Positions 6,812-7,566 of a stretch of DNA of 7,566 bases are shown here, one piece after another. The stretch lies in assembly GCA_003519545.1 (NCBI GenBank), contig DOWN01000067.1, forward strand, positions 1 to 7,566, given 5' to 3'. A model generated the notes under the pieces. The model searched no databases, was not told the origin of the DNA, and saw only the letters and a program-made list of their open reading frames with translations. This stretch comes from Bacteroidota bacterium. Lineage in GTDB: Bacteria; Bacteroidota; Ignavibacteria; Tepidaquicellales; Tepidaquicellaceae. How positions within the stretch are numbered: position 1 is the first letter of the stretch; each line of letters opens with the position of its first letter. Position numbers and translations under genes: made by a program.

Positions 6812-7566
6812 CATACTAATCCATCCGGGTTCTTTACCTTCAAATGGTTGAGGTGTGCCTGTGCGTTCTGTCTGAATGGCATCAAATTTGAATCTGTTAA
6901 ACTCTTTAAATCCTGATTCAATTATTAAACTCTTAAATTCATCCGGAGTATAAAAATTAACTTCTGTTCCTTGAACAAAATTTTTAATTTTATCGAAAAC
7001 ATCAACTCCGAAAATTCTGTTATGTGAATCAACGATTTCCGGTTTTAATCCGAAATCTCCTGTGATACCGGCATTTAAAGATTTGCTGAACATAAATAAA
7101 TTTTTTAAATGCTCCGGTTTTAAATAATAAGTTATCCCTTCGAAAACTCCTAAAAATTCTTTTTCTTCAAATGAATTTTTGTTTAATTCATTTTTTAATT
7201 TTTCAGTGTCGCTTATGTCACATTCAATAAACTTTATATTAGCAACAGAATCACTTACCAAATCTTTTTTCTCATTCATTAAATATTTATCAATATCAAA
7301 AATTTTTGCATCCGGAAAAAATTCGGCAAGTTCAATTGACATCGGTGATATACCTGCACCAAAAAATAAAATCTGACCGTTTGGATTTTCTGTCAGATAT
7401 TCTATACATTTTTTCCTTATAAAAAATTTTCTGTTGCTCACCGACTGCAGATGCATATAGTTTTCTCTTGAACTGAATTCCTCCAATAATTCTTCCGCTT
7501 CTGATAAATCAAGATTATTAAAATATTCCCTTGCCTTACCTGATTTCCAGATATGAGGGTCTGTCC
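6797..7566 (-). CDS. Leucine carboxyl methyltransferase-like SAM-dependent methyltransferase (5' end outside the window)
   Basis: A cytoplasmic class I methyltransferase of the LCM/PPM-like group; substrate unknown. The frame is open to the right edge and reads as protein there (DPHIWKSGKAREYFNNLDLS), so the TTG at 7486 is internal and the true start lies beyond 7566. Numbering from that TTG, the SAM-binding motif I is FFGAGISPMSIEL (41-53), followed by the acidic loop FDIDKY (63-68) expected to contact the ribose, the ECDISD segment (89-94), and FEGITYYL (115-122). This last matches the EGxxxYL motif typical of LCM-type enzymes and argues for that subfamily over a generic methyltransferase. 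The C-terminus (PGWISMFTAK) appears complete. It is transcribed towards the plus-strand operon and its stop lies three bases from the DUF1801 stop. Confidence 0.85.
   Translation of the reverse strand, partial: TDPHIWKSGKAREYFNNLDLSEAEELLEEFSSRENYMHLQSVSNRKFFIRKKCIEYLTENPNGQILFFGAGISPMSIELAEFFPDAKIFDIDKYLMNEKKDLVSDSVANIKFIECDISDTEKLKNELNKNSFEEKEFLGVFEGITYYLKPEHLKNLFMFSKSLNAGITGDFGLKPEIVDSHNRIFGVDVFDKIKNFVQGTEVNFYTPDEFKSLIIESGFKEFNRFKFDAIQTERTGTPQPFEGKEPGWISMFTAK

Noticed and set aside
7179..7376. Plus-strand open frame of 65 codons opposite the methyltransferase
   Set aside because: It is antisense to the SAM-binding motif region of a clear gene, serine- and phenylalanine-rich, with no support of its own.
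7484..7486. TTG at 7486 as the start of the minus-strand methyltransferase
   Set aside because: The reading frame continues without a stop to 7566 and encodes plausible protein, so this TTG is an internal leucine codon.
1..7566. A novel defence, mobile or RNA-based system
   Set aside because: There are no transposase or integrase genes, direct-repeat arrays, tRNA-like or rRNA sequence, or long structured non-coding regions; the genes are mostly housekeeping or common families.

Overview
The window is AT-rich (roughly one third G+C by eye) and densely packed, with genes separated by a few bases or overlapping. No start codon has a recognisable Shine-Dalgarno sequence. The kinase relatives it calls to mind (the phosphoacceptor motif SHNLRAP) and the DUF4424/YARHG-type secreted protein are common in Bacteroidota and the neighbouring Ignavibacteria/Chlorobi lineages. 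A bacterium of that broad group is the best guess. The single-chain methionine synthase fits a lineage that has not split this enzyme. The taxonomic call is inference.

Layout. From the left edge to 3658 (+) lies nearly all of metH, the cobalamin-dependent methionine synthase. Its first few codons fall outside the window. One base later, at 3660-4784 (+), is a secreted protein with a DUF4424-like body and a C-terminal YARHG-like domain. A 75-base gap with a plausible Bacteroidota-type promoter follows. Next, 4860-6035 (+) encodes a soluble PAS / GAF-like / HisKA sensor protein that stops exactly where the ATPase domain of a histidine kinase should begin. Its last 14 bases overlap a 99-residue protein I do not recognise (6022-6321, +), followed after 4 bases by a DUF1801 protein (6326-6793, +). 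A convergent gene, running from the right edge down to 6797 (-), encodes a leucine-carboxyl-methyltransferase-like SAM-dependent methyltransferase. Its start lies beyond the window.

How the genes relate. The metH and YARHG genes are probably co-transcribed, and the sensor, small protein and DUF1801 genes look like a second short operon. Nothing ties these genes into one pathway. MetH supplies methionine for SAM and the last gene uses SAM, but that link is generic. I see no mobile element, CRISPR array, RNA gene or defence system. The most notable points are the sensor protein without a catalytic domain, its unusual start region (TTG, or an ATG one slipped adenine away), and a minus-strand terminator-like structure shared between two convergent genes.
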